Below, piece by piece: positions 19,018-28,075 of a stretch of DNA of 64,000 nucleotides (position 1 is its first letter; the number at the start of each line of letters is the position of its first letter). This DNA is from Eutrophocola sp964601805 (GTDB lineage: Bacteria; Pseudomonadota; Gammaproteobacteria; Pseudomonadales; Pseudohongiellaceae): the NCBI GenBank assembly GCA_964601805.1, contig CAZROW010000002.1, positions 21,072 through 85,071 on the forward strand, written 5' to 3'. The notes below the pieces were generated by a model that ran no database searches, was not told the DNA's origin, and saw only the letters and a program-made list of their open reading frames with translations. A program made the translations under genes and the position numbers.

Positions 19018-19209
19018 CGTCGGTCTTCTCACTGGATTCGGGTGGTAGGAAATTTACAGCCGGACAAGGCCTGGAAACTGACTTGAGGATATCACTGACT
19101 ATCCTTATGTGCTTGAACTGATTAAAGAATATACACCATTACTTCTGCTGTCTAGCGGGTTTCATGGTCACGTGAACATGATCGCGTCACTGGAAGAGAA
19201 CCCTGTAAG

Positions 19210-19233
19210 GCCCGGTTTCTTTCGAAACCGGGC
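19210..19233. terminator. Hairpin downstream of ppiD
   Basis: GCCCGGTTTC (19210-19219), a 4-base loop, then GAAACCGGGC (19224-19233): a perfect 10-bp stem 17 bases beyond the ppiD stop. The minus-strand sequence after it is not U-rich, so termination is uncertain. It may instead protect the 3' end of the ppiD mRNA. Confidence 0.5.
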
Positions 19234-19249
19234 GACAGTGGTATCGGGA

Positions 19250-21136
19250 TTAACGGGTAATATCGGCGCGACTCTCCAGGCCTGTCAACAGTGCCTCAAG
19301 ACCGGCATTGGCATAATACTGGGACAGGAAGGATTTCAGGCTTTCCAGCTGGGCCTCATCGAAGTCCTCCATGGTGCCCTGCTCGGCATCCTGCAGCTCA
19401 ACAACGACATAGGCGCCGTTTGAAAGTTGAAAACCATCCACCACGACTTCACCTTCTTCAGGCGGGGTCATGTCAAAGACATTGTTGACCAGTTCGGGAG
19501 GGAGCAGCTGGTTGTTGCGCTCCAGATCCTGGATCTGGTTCCAGCTCAGGCCCTGGGTGTCGAGCATAGTATCGATATTGTTACCAGCCTGCAGGTCATT
19601 GACGATGGTTGCTCCCATTTCAGCCTCCCGTTCGTTTATCTTGTCGATCTGGAGGGCAATGCGGATTTCCTCGCGAACATTTTCCAGGGGTTCGAGCTGG
19701 GGCTGGTTGTGTTCATCTACGCGAATAACGACGCTGCGTGAAGGGGAGACTGAAATCAGGTTGCTGTTCAGCCCATCCGCCAGGACGTCCGGACTGAAAG
19801 CGGCATCAACCACATCACTGTTTGCTGCAATACCGGCTCCACCACTTCTGCCAAACAGGTCGGTAGTCTGTATTTCCAGCCCCATGATTTCGGCAGGATC
19901 CTGCAGGTCAAATGACTCGAAAGCCAGGTTACCCAGTTCTTCAGAACGCTCAAGGAAAAGGGTGTCCACTTCTGCCGTTTTCAGGTCACGTTCTATTCTT
20001 TCCCTGCTGTCTTCAAAGGTTTCAATTTCAGATTCACTTTGTTCCGTCAGCTTGATCAGGTGAATACCGAATTCTGTACGTACCGGACCGGAAACTTCGC
20101 CAACAGCCAGTGACTGCAAGGCCTGCTCAAAGGGTTCAACGAAGTTGTCCCCCGAGGTATAACCCACATCACCACCGTCTTCGGCAGAACCCAGGTCGTC
20201 AGAAAACTCGGCAGCAAGCTCTTCAAAGCTTTCACCATTATCTATACGTGACTTGATATCCTGGGCCTGTTCGATAGCAGCGTTATATTCATCATCATCA
20301 AAGGCTTCCAGGAGAATATGGGAGGCCCGGCGTTCTATCTGTGACTGGTATTCCTGCTGTTCTTCGTCGTAGCGCTGACGAATCTGGTCCTCGGAAACGG
20401 TGACTTCGTCGAAAATGCTGTCCTTGTCCAGTTCCAGGTACTGCACTGACACCTGTTCTTCCAGCATGAAGCGGCTTTCATTGTTAGCGTAATATTCTTC
20501 AATTTCCTCATCGCTCACGTCGACCTCGGTGAGCTGGTCATCAAGGCTGATGAGGATATAGCGGATATCCCGTGTTTCATTGAGGAGACCGGCAAGCTGT
20601 TCTATTTCCCTGTCGGTAACAAATTCAGAGAGGCCCAGGGTGAATGTGGTCTGGTTGATGAGACCCTCTGCTGCCAGCGCCTGGCGATAGGAGTTGGGGG
20701 TATAACCCATGCTCTGGAGAATCAACTGTGCCCTTTCAGCATTGAACACACCGTCAACCTGGAAATCGGCTGTCTGGGCAATGCTGCGATCTATGACGCG
20801 TGAAGACACGATCATCCCAGCCTTGTCCGCATATTGCATGAGAAGTTCGCGCTCGATCAGTTCATCCAGGGCAACTTCGCGGATCTCTTCCTCGTTAATT
20901 GCAGACAGGTCAGCATCCGGTCCCATGGACTCGATTACTTCCTGGATTCTGCGCTGGGTATTCTGTTCAACTGCAAGCTCATCGATATCCACACCGTTGA
21001 CAGACACCACCGGCGTAGCGGTGATGACACTGGTGACAATCGTACTGGCACCCCAGGCACCAAAGACCACAATAATGAACCAGACAAATATTTTGGCCCC
21101 AACACCCTTACTGTTATCGCGAATTTTTTGCAGCAT
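19250..21136 (-). CDS. ppiD: Periplasmic folding chaperone PpiD (SurA_N / PpiC-type)
   Basis: Inner-membrane-anchored periplasmic chaperone near the SecYEG exit, 628 aa, close to E. coli PpiD. A short cytoplasmic tail and one membrane helix (about 13-33) come first. The SurA_N-like chaperone arms follow, then the parvulin-like domain (about 260-360) beginning RRASHILLEAF and containing DDLGSAEDGGDVGY and FGIHLIKLTE. The C-terminal region is again chaperone-like. The protein is unusually rich in Asp and Glu. As in enterobacteria it follows hupB on the same strand, but tandem hairpins after hupB suggest that it has its own promoter. Confidence 0.93.
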   Translation of the reverse strand: MLQKIRDNSKGVGAKIFVWFIIVVFGAWGASTIVTSVITATPVVSVNGVDIDELAVEQNTQRRIQEVIESMGPDADLSAINEEEIREVALDELIERELLMQYADKAGMIVSSRVIDRSIAQTADFQVDGVFNAERAQLILQSMGYTPNSYRQALAAEGLINQTTFTLGLSEFVTDREIEQLAGLLNETRDIRYILISLDDQLTEVDVSDEEIEEYYANNESRFMLEEQVSVQYLELDKDSIFDEVTVSEDQIRQRYDEEQQEYQSQIERRASHILLEAFDDDEYNAAIEQAQDIKSRIDNGESFEELAAEFSDDLGSAEDGGDVGYTSGDNFVEPFEQALQSLAVGEVSGPVRTEFGIHLIKLTEQSESEIETFEDSRERIERDLKTAEVDTLFLERSEELGNLAFESFDLQDPAEIMGLEIQTTDLFGRSGGAGIAANSDVVDAAFSPDVLADGLNSNLISVSPSRSVVIRVDEHNQPQLEPLENVREEIRIALQIDKINEREAEMGATIVNDLQAGNNIDTMLDTQGLSWNQIQDLERNNQLLPPELVNNVFDMTPPEEGEVVVDGFQLSNGAYVVVELQDAEQGTMEDFDEAQLESLKSFLSQYYANAGLEALLTGLESRADITR

Positions 21137-21269
21137 TTCCCAATTCCACGCTTAAAACCGTTTATTACTCACCAGGCAAATCATTCCCTGGCGCCAAATA
21201 AGGCCCTGCGGTCAGGACCGTTTCGACTACTTCAGTCTTGTCAGGCTATTTCAGCCTTTACTAAATGAA

Positions 21270-21295
21270 GAAGGCGCATCAATTGATGCGCCTTC
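21270..21295 (-). terminator. Perfect 13-bp palindromic hairpin in the hupB-ppiD gap
   Basis: GAAGGCGCATCAA (21270-21282) is followed at once by its exact complement TTGATGCGCCTTC (21283-21295). On the minus strand the next bases are TTCATTTAG, moderately U-rich, so it could terminate the hupB transcript. It is one of several stem-loops in this gap. Confidence 0.55.
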
Positions 21296-21339
21296 CAAAA
21301 GAACCGGTTCAGGAACAAAGTCCTGCGGATTTCTGTTAC

Positions 21340-21362
21340 CCGGCTCCTTCAGAAGGAGCCGG
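21340..21362 (-). terminator. Hairpin directly after hupB
   Basis: CCGGCTCCTT (21340-21349), loop CAG, AAGGAGCCGG (21353-21362): a perfect 10-bp stem starting 7 bases beyond the hupB stop codon. No U tract follows on the minus strand, so it may act as an mRNA 3' stabiliser, or together with the palindrome at 21270-21295. Confidence 0.55.
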
Positions 21363-21368
21363 AGTATA

Positions 21369-21644
21369 TCAGGAATTTACCGCGTCTTTGAGTGCCTTAC
21401 CCGCTTTAAATGAAGGAACCCTGGCAGCAGCGATCTGGATAGGTGCACCAGTCTGGGGGTTACGACCAGTGCGAGCCGGACGATCCTTGACGTTAAAAGA
21501 GCCAAAGCCAACGAGTGATACTGAATTGCCTGATTTCAATGATGCAGCAATAGCATCGGTCATGGCATCAATAGCACGGGCAGCAGCAGCTTTTGGTAAA
21601 TCGGCAGTTACAGCAACAGCGTCAATTAATTCTGATTTATTCAC
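21369..21644 (-). CDS. hupB: Nucleoid protein HU, beta type
   Basis: Small DNA-bending histone-like protein, 91 aa. The sequence is canonical HU: MNKSELIDAVA at the N-terminus, the dimer core SLVGFGSFNV, and the beta-arm RPARTGRNPQTGAPIQIAA with its Pro at the intercalating tip. The start codon is GTG (21644), preceded by AAGAAGGGG at a good distance. The position between lon and ppiD is conserved in gammaproteobacteria. A near-consensus promoter lies about 190 bases upstream. Confidence 0.97.
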   Translation of the reverse strand: MNKSELIDAVAVTADLPKAAAARAIDAMTDAIAASLKSGNSVSLVGFGSFNVKDRPARTGRNPQTGAPIQIAAARVPSFKAGKALKDAVNS

Positions 21645-21837
21645 GTTATCCCCTTCTTATGATTGTAGGTTCAAGTTGATGTGGAATTTTTTTGTTAACT
21701 ACTTTTGTTAATTACGAATGTTAACTACGTTTGAATACCCAAATCGAAACCCGATGTTCCTTCTTCAAAAATGGCTTCGATTTGATGTACCAGCCAGTAC
21801 GTTCGGGAAGCAGTTAGCTAGCCTGTAAGACAACAAC

Positions 21838-21867
21838 TTTATACCAACTGACTCGAGAGAATGTCAA
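21838..21867 (-). promoter_or_regulatory. Sigma-70 promoter of hupB
   Basis: On the minus strand, TTGACA (21867-21862, all six consensus bases), an 18-base spacer, then TATAAA (21843-21838). It points at hupB and gives a leader of roughly 185 bases. It is the best sigma-70-type match noticed in the window and suits an abundant nucleoid protein. Confidence 0.8.
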
Positions 21868-21881
21868 GAAATACGAGGCTT

Positions 21882-24317
21882 TTAGTGAGTATTAATAGAT
21901 TTTTTTCCTATCTGTTTGACCTCGTTCTCAGTTGTTTTTGAGGAACCTTTTTCAAGTGCTTGAGATTTATTATCTTCCACCGGTTCCGGCATGTATTGCA
22001 ATGCAATCTCAAGAACTTCATCAATCCATTTTACGGGTTTGATTTCGAGGTCGGCCTTGATGTTATCCGGTATTTCTTTCAGGTCTCTTTCGTTTTCTTT
22101 CGGAATGATGACAGTCTTTATATCACCTCGATGCGCGGCAAGAAGTTTTTCCTTCAATCCGCCGATGGGTAACACCTGTCCACGCAGGGTAATCTCTCCT
22201 GTCATGGCGACATCTTTCCTGACTGGAATATTGGTCAGTACAGAGACCAGTGCGGTGCACATGCCAATACCGGCACTTGGACCATCCTTGGGAGTCGCAC
22301 CCTCTGGCACATGGACATGCAAGTCACTGTTTTCATGAAAGTTTTCTTTGAGCCCCAGGGTGGAAGAACGGCTTCGCAACACGGTGAGCGCTGCCTGGAT
22401 AGACTCCTTCATGATGTCACCAAGGGAGCCTGTCATGGTGGTTTTACCTTTACCCGGGGTCGCCACTGCTTCAATAGTCAGTAGTTCGCCACCCACCTGG
22501 GTCCAGGCCAACCCGTTCACTTGCCCGATGGCATCATTTTCTTCTGCACGGCCAAAGTCATACTTCTGTACACCAACATACTTCTCGATATTCTCTTTCG
22601 TAATTTCGAGTGTTGATGTTTTTTTGTCCAGTGTATGTTCCTTGACGATTTTACGGCAGGTCTTTGCAATCTCTCTTTCAAGACCTCGCACACCAGCTTC
22701 ACGCGTGTAATGCCTGATCAGGTGAATAATGGCCTCATCGGTAAAATGAACTTCTTTTTCACCAAGTCCGTTATTCTTTTTCTGCTTGGGCACAAGGTAG
22801 CGGCTGGCAATATTCAGTTTTTCATCTTCGGTATAACCGGGCAGACGAATAACTTCCATCCTGTCCAGCAAGGCCTCGGGAATATTCATGGAATTGGATG
22901 TACAGATAAACAGGACATCACTGAGGTCGTAATCCACTTCCAGGTAATGGTCGTTAAAACTGTGATTCTGTTCGGGGTCCAGGACTTCAAGCAAGGCTGC
23001 TGCAGGATCGCCTCGATGATCCATGCCCATCTTGTCGACTTCGTCCAGCAATACCAGGGGATTCCTCACGCCCACCTTGGCCATTTTCTGCAATATCTTG
23101 CCAGGCAATGAGCCAATATAGGTACGACGATGGCCGCGAATTTCTGCTTCATCACGTACACCGCCAAGGGCCATACGGACAAACTTCCTGCCGGTTGCCC
23201 GGGCCACGGATTCACCCAGGGAGGTTTTACCGACACCGGGAGGTCCTACCAGGCAGAGGATCGGCCCTTTGAGTTTCTTGACCCGTTTTTGTACAGCAAG
23301 GTACTCAACGATGCGTTCCTTGACTTCCTTGAGCCCGTAATGGTCGTGATCAAGCACCTCTTCTGCCTTGTTGAGGTCTGTGCGAATCTTGGATTTCTTT
23401 TTCCAGGGCACATTGATCATCCAGTCGATATAGGTGCGCACGACTGATGCCTCGGATGACATGGGTGACATCATTTTCAGTTTGTTCAGTTCGGCTGTCG
23501 CCTTTTCCTTCGCTTCCTTGGACATGCCCGCCTCGTCAATCTTGCGTTTCAGCTCTTCAGCTTCGTTGGGCACATCTTCCAGCTCACCCATTTCCTTCTG
23601 GATGGCTTTCATTTGTTCATTCAGGTAGTACTCGCGCTGGCTTTTCTCCATCTGCTTTTTGACACGACCACGAATGCGCTTTTCGACCTGGAATATATCG
23701 ATTTCCGCCTCGATCAGGGACATCAGGTGCTCAATTCGCGGCTTCAGGTTGGCCAGTTCCAGGATGTTCTGTTTTTCCTGCAATTGCAGTGACATATGGG
23801 TGGCAATGGTGTCGACCAGCCTGCTGGGTTCATCAATACTGGTAATGGAGGTCAGGACTTCCGGTGAGATTTTCTTGCTCAGCTGTACATACTGGTCAAA
23901 CTGCGAAAGCAGTGAACGCACCAGGATTTCCGAGTCTTTTTCTTCGACGGTACTGCCGGCAAGGCTGCTGGTCTCTGCACGGTAATAATCGCCATCTGTG
24001 TGCAGCTTTTTGATCTGCACCCTTTCCACGCCCTCGACCAGGACTTTGACGGTGCCGTCATTGACGTGCATGAGCTGGAGCACGGAAGCGACAGTTCCGA
24101 TCTCAAAGACATCTTCCCTGCCCGGGTCATCTTCCGAATGCTGCTTCTGGGCGGCCAGCACTACTTTCTTGTCGGCGGCCATGGCTTCCTTGAGGGCACG
24201 GATGGATTTTTCACGCGCCACAAACAGGGGGTGAACAATCTGGGGGTAGACAACCACGCCTCTCAAAGGCAGAAAAGGCAGGGAGTTGTCCTGGGTGGAA
24301 GCGTCCTGGTTCGTCAT
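21882..24317 (-). CDS. lon: ATP-dependent protease Lon
   Basis: Hexameric cytoplasmic AAA+ protease for misfolded and regulatory proteins, 811 aa. The order is the N-terminal LON substrate domain (about 14-205, beginning LPFLPLRGVVVYP), a coiled coil (about 210-300), the AAA+ module with Walker A GPPGVGKTS and Walker B LVLLDEVDKMG, and the protease domain with the Ser in DGPSAGIGM and the Lys in GGLKEKLLAA. The C-terminal tail is a short, Ser/Lys-rich extension. A heat-shock-type promoter lies in front of it. Upstream clpX is on the same strand, as in E. coli. Confidence 0.97.
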   Translation of the reverse strand: MTNQDASTQDNSLPFLPLRGVVVYPQIVHPLFVAREKSIRALKEAMAADKKVVLAAQKQHSEDDPGREDVFEIGTVASVLQLMHVNDGTVKVLVEGVERVQIKKLHTDGDYYRAETSSLAGSTVEEKDSEILVRSLLSQFDQYVQLSKKISPEVLTSITSIDEPSRLVDTIATHMSLQLQEKQNILELANLKPRIEHLMSLIEAEIDIFQVEKRIRGRVKKQMEKSQREYYLNEQMKAIQKEMGELEDVPNEAEELKRKIDEAGMSKEAKEKATAELNKLKMMSPMSSEASVVRTYIDWMINVPWKKKSKIRTDLNKAEEVLDHDHYGLKEVKERIVEYLAVQKRVKKLKGPILCLVGPPGVGKTSLGESVARATGRKFVRMALGGVRDEAEIRGHRRTYIGSLPGKILQKMAKVGVRNPLVLLDEVDKMGMDHRGDPAAALLEVLDPEQNHSFNDHYLEVDYDLSDVLFICTSNSMNIPEALLDRMEVIRLPGYTEDEKLNIASRYLVPKQKKNNGLGEKEVHFTDEAIIHLIRHYTREAGVRGLEREIAKTCRKIVKEHTLDKKTSTLEITKENIEKYVGVQKYDFGRAEENDAIGQVNGLAWTQVGGELLTIEAVATPGKGKTTMTGSLGDIMKESIQAALTVLRSRSSTLGLKENFHENSDLHVHVPEGATPKDGPSAGIGMCTALVSVLTNIPVRKDVAMTGEITLRGQVLPIGGLKEKLLAAHRGDIKTVIIPKENERDLKEIPDNIKADLEIKPVKWIDEVLEIALQYMPEPVEDNKSQALEKGSSKTTENEVKQIGKKSINTH

Positions 24318-24487
24318 CTTGGTTCATCAGACCTGTGTTTGGGGTGGGTAATCACATTGAAATACAAATTCAGCATCAATGCCATAGGCAGCAGCGGAGA
24401 AACGAAAATTTCCTGGTTATTTTCCAGGAGCTTCAGGTCGCTGACCTGCCTGCTGCGCCAACGGGCGACAGTAAACGTCTAGATAAG

Positions 24488-24515
24488 AGGTGGGGCCTGC
24501 AAGACAGATTTCAAG
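24488..24515 (-). promoter_or_regulatory. Heat-shock (sigma-32 type) promoter of lon
   Basis: On the minus strand, CTTGAA (24515-24510), a 14-base spacer, then CCCCACCT (24495-24488). The E. coli RpoH consensus is CTTGAAA, 13-15 bases, CCCCATNT, so only one base of the -10 differs. It lies 170 bases upstream of lon, a known sigma-32 target. Its upstream edge touches the palindrome at 24515-24534. Confidence 0.75.
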
Positions 24516-24534
24516 GCCTGGCCCGGGCCAGGCC
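24515..24534 (-). terminator. 20-base perfect palindrome after clpX
   Basis: GGCCTGGCCC (24515-24524) followed directly by GGGCCAGGCC (24525-24534), just beyond the clpX stop. The minus-strand RNA continues TTGAAATCTG. A competing pairing exists between 24529-24536 and 24492-24499 (CAGGCCCC with GGGGCCTG). It could be the clpX terminator, with weak U content, or a mRNA structure between clpX and lon. Confidence 0.5.
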
Positions 24535-24547
24535 CCAATCTTGCCGA

Positions 24548-25837
24548 CTAGGCTGGATCCTTGCTGGCGGTTTTGCTTTGCGCAGTGTCGCCGGTTTCAT
24601 ACATCAAAAGCGGTTCGGACTCACCCTTGATGACAGCTTCGTCGATAACGACCTTCGTGACACCTTCCTGGGACGGAATATTGTACATCGTGTCCAGCAG
24701 GACAGATTCCATGATGGATCTCAGGCCACGGGCACCGGTCTTGCGTTCCTGGGCTTTCCGGGCGATAGCCCTGAGGGCATCATCCCTGAACTGGATTTCC
24801 ACCCCTTCCATTTCAAACAGTTTCGAATACTGCTTGGTCAGGGAATTCCTGGGTTCCTTGAGAATCTGGACCAGGGCTTCTTCATCCAGTTCATTGAGCG
24901 TGGCAATCATGGGCAGACGACCGACAAACTCGGGAATAAGGCCGTACTTGACCAGGTCTTCCGGCTCAACATCCTGCAAGGTCTCACCTACCTGCTGCTC
25001 TTTTTCGAGGCTGCGTACTTCGGCGGCAAAGCCTATTCCGCTCTTGTCAGAGCGATCACGAATGATCTTGTCGAGTCCGGCGAAGGCACCGCCACAGATG
25101 AACAGGATATTGGAGGTATCTACCTGCAGGAACTCCTGCTGGGGGTGTTTGCGACCACCCTGGGGAGGCACTGAGGCCACGGTACCTTCAATGAGTTTCA
25201 GCAGGGCCTGCTGAACGCCTTCACCCGAGACATCGCGGGTAATGGACGGGTTATCCGACTTGCGGGAAATCTTGTCTATTTCGTCAATGTAGACAATACC
25301 AATCTGGGCCTTGTCGACATCGTAATCGCATTTCTGGAGAAGCTTCTGGATGATGTTCTCGACATCTTCACCGACATAACCGGCCTCGGTCAGCGTTGTC
25401 GCATCAGCGATGGTAAAAGGAACATCCAGCAGACGGGCAAGGGTTTCAGCCAGGAGGGTTTTACCGGTGCCTGTGGGACCAATGATCAGTATGTTGCTCT
25501 TGCTGAGCTCCACATCATCATTTTTCTTCTCGTAATTGAGACGCTTGTAATGGTTGTAGACAGCAACCGACAAGGTCTTCTTGGCCTTGTCCTGGCCAAT
25601 GACGTATTCATCGAGCGTGTCACGGATCTCTTCCGGGGTGGGCAGTTTGCGCTCTTCCTTGTCTACCGACTTCTCCTGGATTTCTTCCCGGATAATGTCA
25701 TTACACAGGTCTACACATTCATCGCAAACAAAAACGGAGGGACCGGCGATCAGTTTCCTGACCTCGTGCTGACTCTTGCCACAAAATGAGCAATACAGCA
25801 GCTTGCCGCTGTCATCATCTTTCTTGTCGTCAGACAT
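24548..25837 (-). CDS. clpX: ClpX, ATPase subunit of ClpXP protease
   Basis: AAA+ unfoldase that feeds substrates to ClpP, 429 aa from the chosen start. An N-terminal zinc-binding domain has CSFCGKS and CDECVDLC. The AAA+ core has Walker A GPTGTGKT, the GYVG pore loop in AGYVGEDVE, Walker B IVYIDEIDKI and sensor residues. The ClpP-docking IGF loop is seen as DKSGIGFAAE. The start at 25837 (MSDDKKDDDSGKLLYCSFC) is typical; the 15-residue upstream extension has no support. It follows clpP by 154 bases, long enough to hold its own promoter. Confidence 0.97.
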   Translation of the reverse strand: MSDDKKDDDSGKLLYCSFCGKSQHEVRKLIAGPSVFVCDECVDLCNDIIREEIQEKSVDKEERKLPTPEEIRDTLDEYVIGQDKAKKTLSVAVYNHYKRLNYEKKNDDVELSKSNILIIGPTGTGKTLLAETLARLLDVPFTIADATTLTEAGYVGEDVENIIQKLLQKCDYDVDKAQIGIVYIDEIDKISRKSDNPSITRDVSGEGVQQALLKLIEGTVASVPPQGGRKHPQQEFLQVDTSNILFICGGAFAGLDKIIRDRSDKSGIGFAAEVRSLEKEQQVGETLQDVEPEDLVKYGLIPEFVGRLPMIATLNELDEEALVQILKEPRNSLTKQYSKLFEMEGVEIQFRDDALRAIARKAQERKTGARGLRSIMESVLLDTMYNIPSQEGVTKVVIDEAVIKGESEPLLMYETGDTAQSKTASKDPA

Positions 25838-25991
25838 ATGCCGTTTTTCCGTTTTCCCGATTGGCTGGCTTGTCGCCAGCACCTGTTGAATTTCTGAGCT
25901 TTAACTACTGGTCAAGATTAAGGCTTCTGGGCCATTTTACAAGTAGTAACTGCTGATTGTCTCCCCTTTATGGGCGGGGCTTGCGACGGGC

Positions 25992-26648
25992 TTACTCGCT
26001 CGAGCCGTCACCCGAAGACGGCAGTACCCGCCTGTCCATCACTTTGTCGATCAGTCCGTACTTGACCGCTTCACTTCCGCTCATGAAGTTGTCGCGATCA
26101 GTATCGCGGGCTATGACCTCGATATCCTGACCGGTATGTTCGGCCATGATCTTGTTCAGGCGTTCCCTGACATTCAGGATTTCCTGGGCCTGGATGTGGA
26201 TATCAGACGCCTGGCCCTGGGCACCGCCACTGGGCTGGTGAATCATCATGCGTGAATGCGGCAGCGCAAAGCGCTTGCCCTTTTCACCACCGGTAAGCAG
26301 CAAGGCGCCCATGCTGGCCGCCTGGCCTATGCACATGGTGCTCACGTCCGGCTTGATGAACTGCATGGTGTCGTATATCGACAGGCCTGCTGTGACCGAG
26401 CCACCTGGTGAATTGATATAAAGATGAATGTCCTTGTCCGGGTTTTCGGATTCCAGGAAGAGCAATTGCGCAACAACCAGGTTGGCCATGTAATCTTCAA
26501 CCTGCCCTACCAGGAAAATGATCCTGTCCTTGAGCAGCCTGGAGTAAATATCATACGAGCGCTCACCACGGGCAGTCTGCTCTACGACAATCGGTACCAG
26601 GCTCGCGTACTCCTGCAGAATCTCTTCTTTCGCGCCACTATTTTTCAT
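25992..26648 (-). CDS. clpP: ClpP, proteolytic subunit of Clp protease
   Basis: Tetradecameric serine peptidase partnered by ClpX, 218 aa. The catalytic triad is Ser112 (GQAASMGALL), His137 (LPHSRMMIHQP) and Asp186 (DTDRDNFMS). A short propeptide of about 14-17 residues before the mature end (near LVPIVVEQT) is expected and visible. The gene lies 62 bases downstream of tig, with no terminator seen between them, so a tig-clpP transcript is likely. Confidence 0.97.
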   Translation of the reverse strand: MKNSGAKEEILQEYASLVPIVVEQTARGERSYDIYSRLLKDRIIFLVGQVEDYMANLVVAQLLFLESENPDKDIHLYINSPGGSVTAGLSIYDTMQFIKPDVSTMCIGQAASMGALLLTGGEKGKRFALPHSRMMIHQPSGGAQGQASDIHIQAQEILNVRERLNKIMAEHTGQDIEVIARDTDRDNFMSGSEAVKYGLIDKVMDRRVLPSSGDGSSE

Positions 26649-26710
26649 GTTTTATTCCGGTTGTTGGTCTGCTTGCTATTGCCTGAGGCCGGTCTTGCGA
26701 CAGGGCCTGG

Positions 26711-28075
26711 TTACTTGTCCTGCTCACTGTCGTCGGTGGCGCTGTCAGCTTCCTGGGCCTGTTCCTCTGCGGGATTGGCAGGTGGCTTCAGGGCTTCTTC
26801 GTAACTGACATTCGACTCTGTCACCTGTGCAGCATTAACGACCAGGTCTATGACAGATTCTTCCAATGCCATCGCTTCAACATTGGCAAGCTGTTCCTTG
26901 TCGCTGTAATACCATTTCACGACATCTTCCGGCTTTTCATAGCTTTCAGCCATTTCCTCGATGAGTTTACGTACGTCATCGGGGTCCGGTTTCAATTCAT
27001 TCTTGTTGACGATCTCATTCATGATCAGGCTCAGCGCAACACGGCGCTCGGCCTGTTCCTTGAACAGGTCATCAGGCAGCATGGAAGGATCAATATTCTG
27101 GCCACCACCAAATTGCTGCATGGCCTGCTGGCGCAGGGCATTGATCTCGTTTGCGGTCAGTGCAGAAGGCACGGTGACCTCGTGAATTTTGAGCAGGCCT
27201 TCAATCACCTGGTTCTTGATGTTGTTCTTGGCAGCATTTTTCAGCTCCCTGGCCATGTTGGTGGCCACTTCCTTGCGAAATGCCTCCAGGCCACCTTCGG
27301 CCACATCAAAGGAGGCGAAAAACTCGTCATCAAGTTCGGGTAATGTAGCTTCGCTGACAGAATTCACCTTGACTGCAAACTCAGCTTCTTTACCCGCCAG
27401 GTCCTTGTTGTGGTAATCCTCGGGAAAGGTCAGCGACAGTGTTTTCTCATCACCCGCTGACAGGCCAACCAGGCCTTCTTCAAATCCCGGAATCATGCGC
27501 TTGGAGCCCAGAACCAGGTTGGTACCCTTCGCTTTTCCACCCTCGAATTCCTCGCCATCAATGGTGCCGGTAAAGTCCAGGTTGACCTGGTCTTCATCCT
27601 GGCTGGCACGCTCTACTTCCTTGTACGTTTTGCGCTGTTCGCGCAGGGTCTCTATCATTTTGTCGATATCGGCATCTGCTATTTCGGCGGATTTTTTCTC
27701 AATGGTGATACCGGAAAAATCCTGCAGATCGATTTCAGGGTAGACCTCAAAGGTCGCGGTAAACTCGAGGTTCTTGCCTTCTTCCAGGTTGGTTGGCTCG
27801 ATCCGTGGTTGCCCGGCAGGCTTGACCTGTTCCTGGGTGACCGCTTCAACCCAGGAGTTACTCATCACCTCTCCAAGTACTTCCTGGCGGACACCGGCAC
27901 CAAAACGGTCCTTGATTACCTTGACCGGCACCTTGCCCTTTCTGAAGCCCTTCATCTGAAAATTCTTGGCAGCTTCCTTGAGACGGCTTTGTACCTGGCT
28001 CTCAATAGTCTCAGCGGGCACTTCAATGGTCATTCGCCTTTCCAGGCCGGAGAGAGTCTCCAGTGATACTTGCAT
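26711..28075 (-). CDS. tig: Trigger factor (ribosome-bound chaperone / PPIase)
   Basis: Co-translational folding factor at the ribosome exit tunnel, 454 aa. The start at 28075 gives MQVSLETLSGLERRM, the normal N-terminus; the longer frame adds 18 residues without homology. The ribosome-binding signature GFRKGKVPVKVIKDRFG lies at about residues 44-60. The FKBP-like PPIase domain (about 150-245) contains GDQVNLDFTG-type strands and FEGGKA. The C-terminal part is the helical substrate-cradling domain. The last 25 residues are strongly acidic (Glu, Asp, Ala, Gln). First gene of the tig-clpP-clpX-lon order. Confidence 0.96.
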   Translation of the reverse strand: MQVSLETLSGLERRMTIEVPAETIESQVQSRLKEAAKNFQMKGFRKGKVPVKVIKDRFGAGVRQEVLGEVMSNSWVEAVTQEQVKPAGQPRIEPTNLEEGKNLEFTATFEVYPEIDLQDFSGITIEKKSAEIADADIDKMIETLREQRKTYKEVERASQDEDQVNLDFTGTIDGEEFEGGKAKGTNLVLGSKRMIPGFEEGLVGLSAGDEKTLSLTFPEDYHNKDLAGKEAEFAVKVNSVSEATLPELDDEFFASFDVAEGGLEAFRKEVATNMARELKNAAKNNIKNQVIEGLLKIHEVTVPSALTANEINALRQQAMQQFGGGQNIDPSMLPDDLFKEQAERRVALSLIMNEIVNKNELKPDPDDVRKLIEEMAESYEKPEDVVKWYYSDKEQLANVEAMALEESVIDLVVNAAQVTESNVSYEEALKPPANPAEEQAQEADSATDDSEQDK

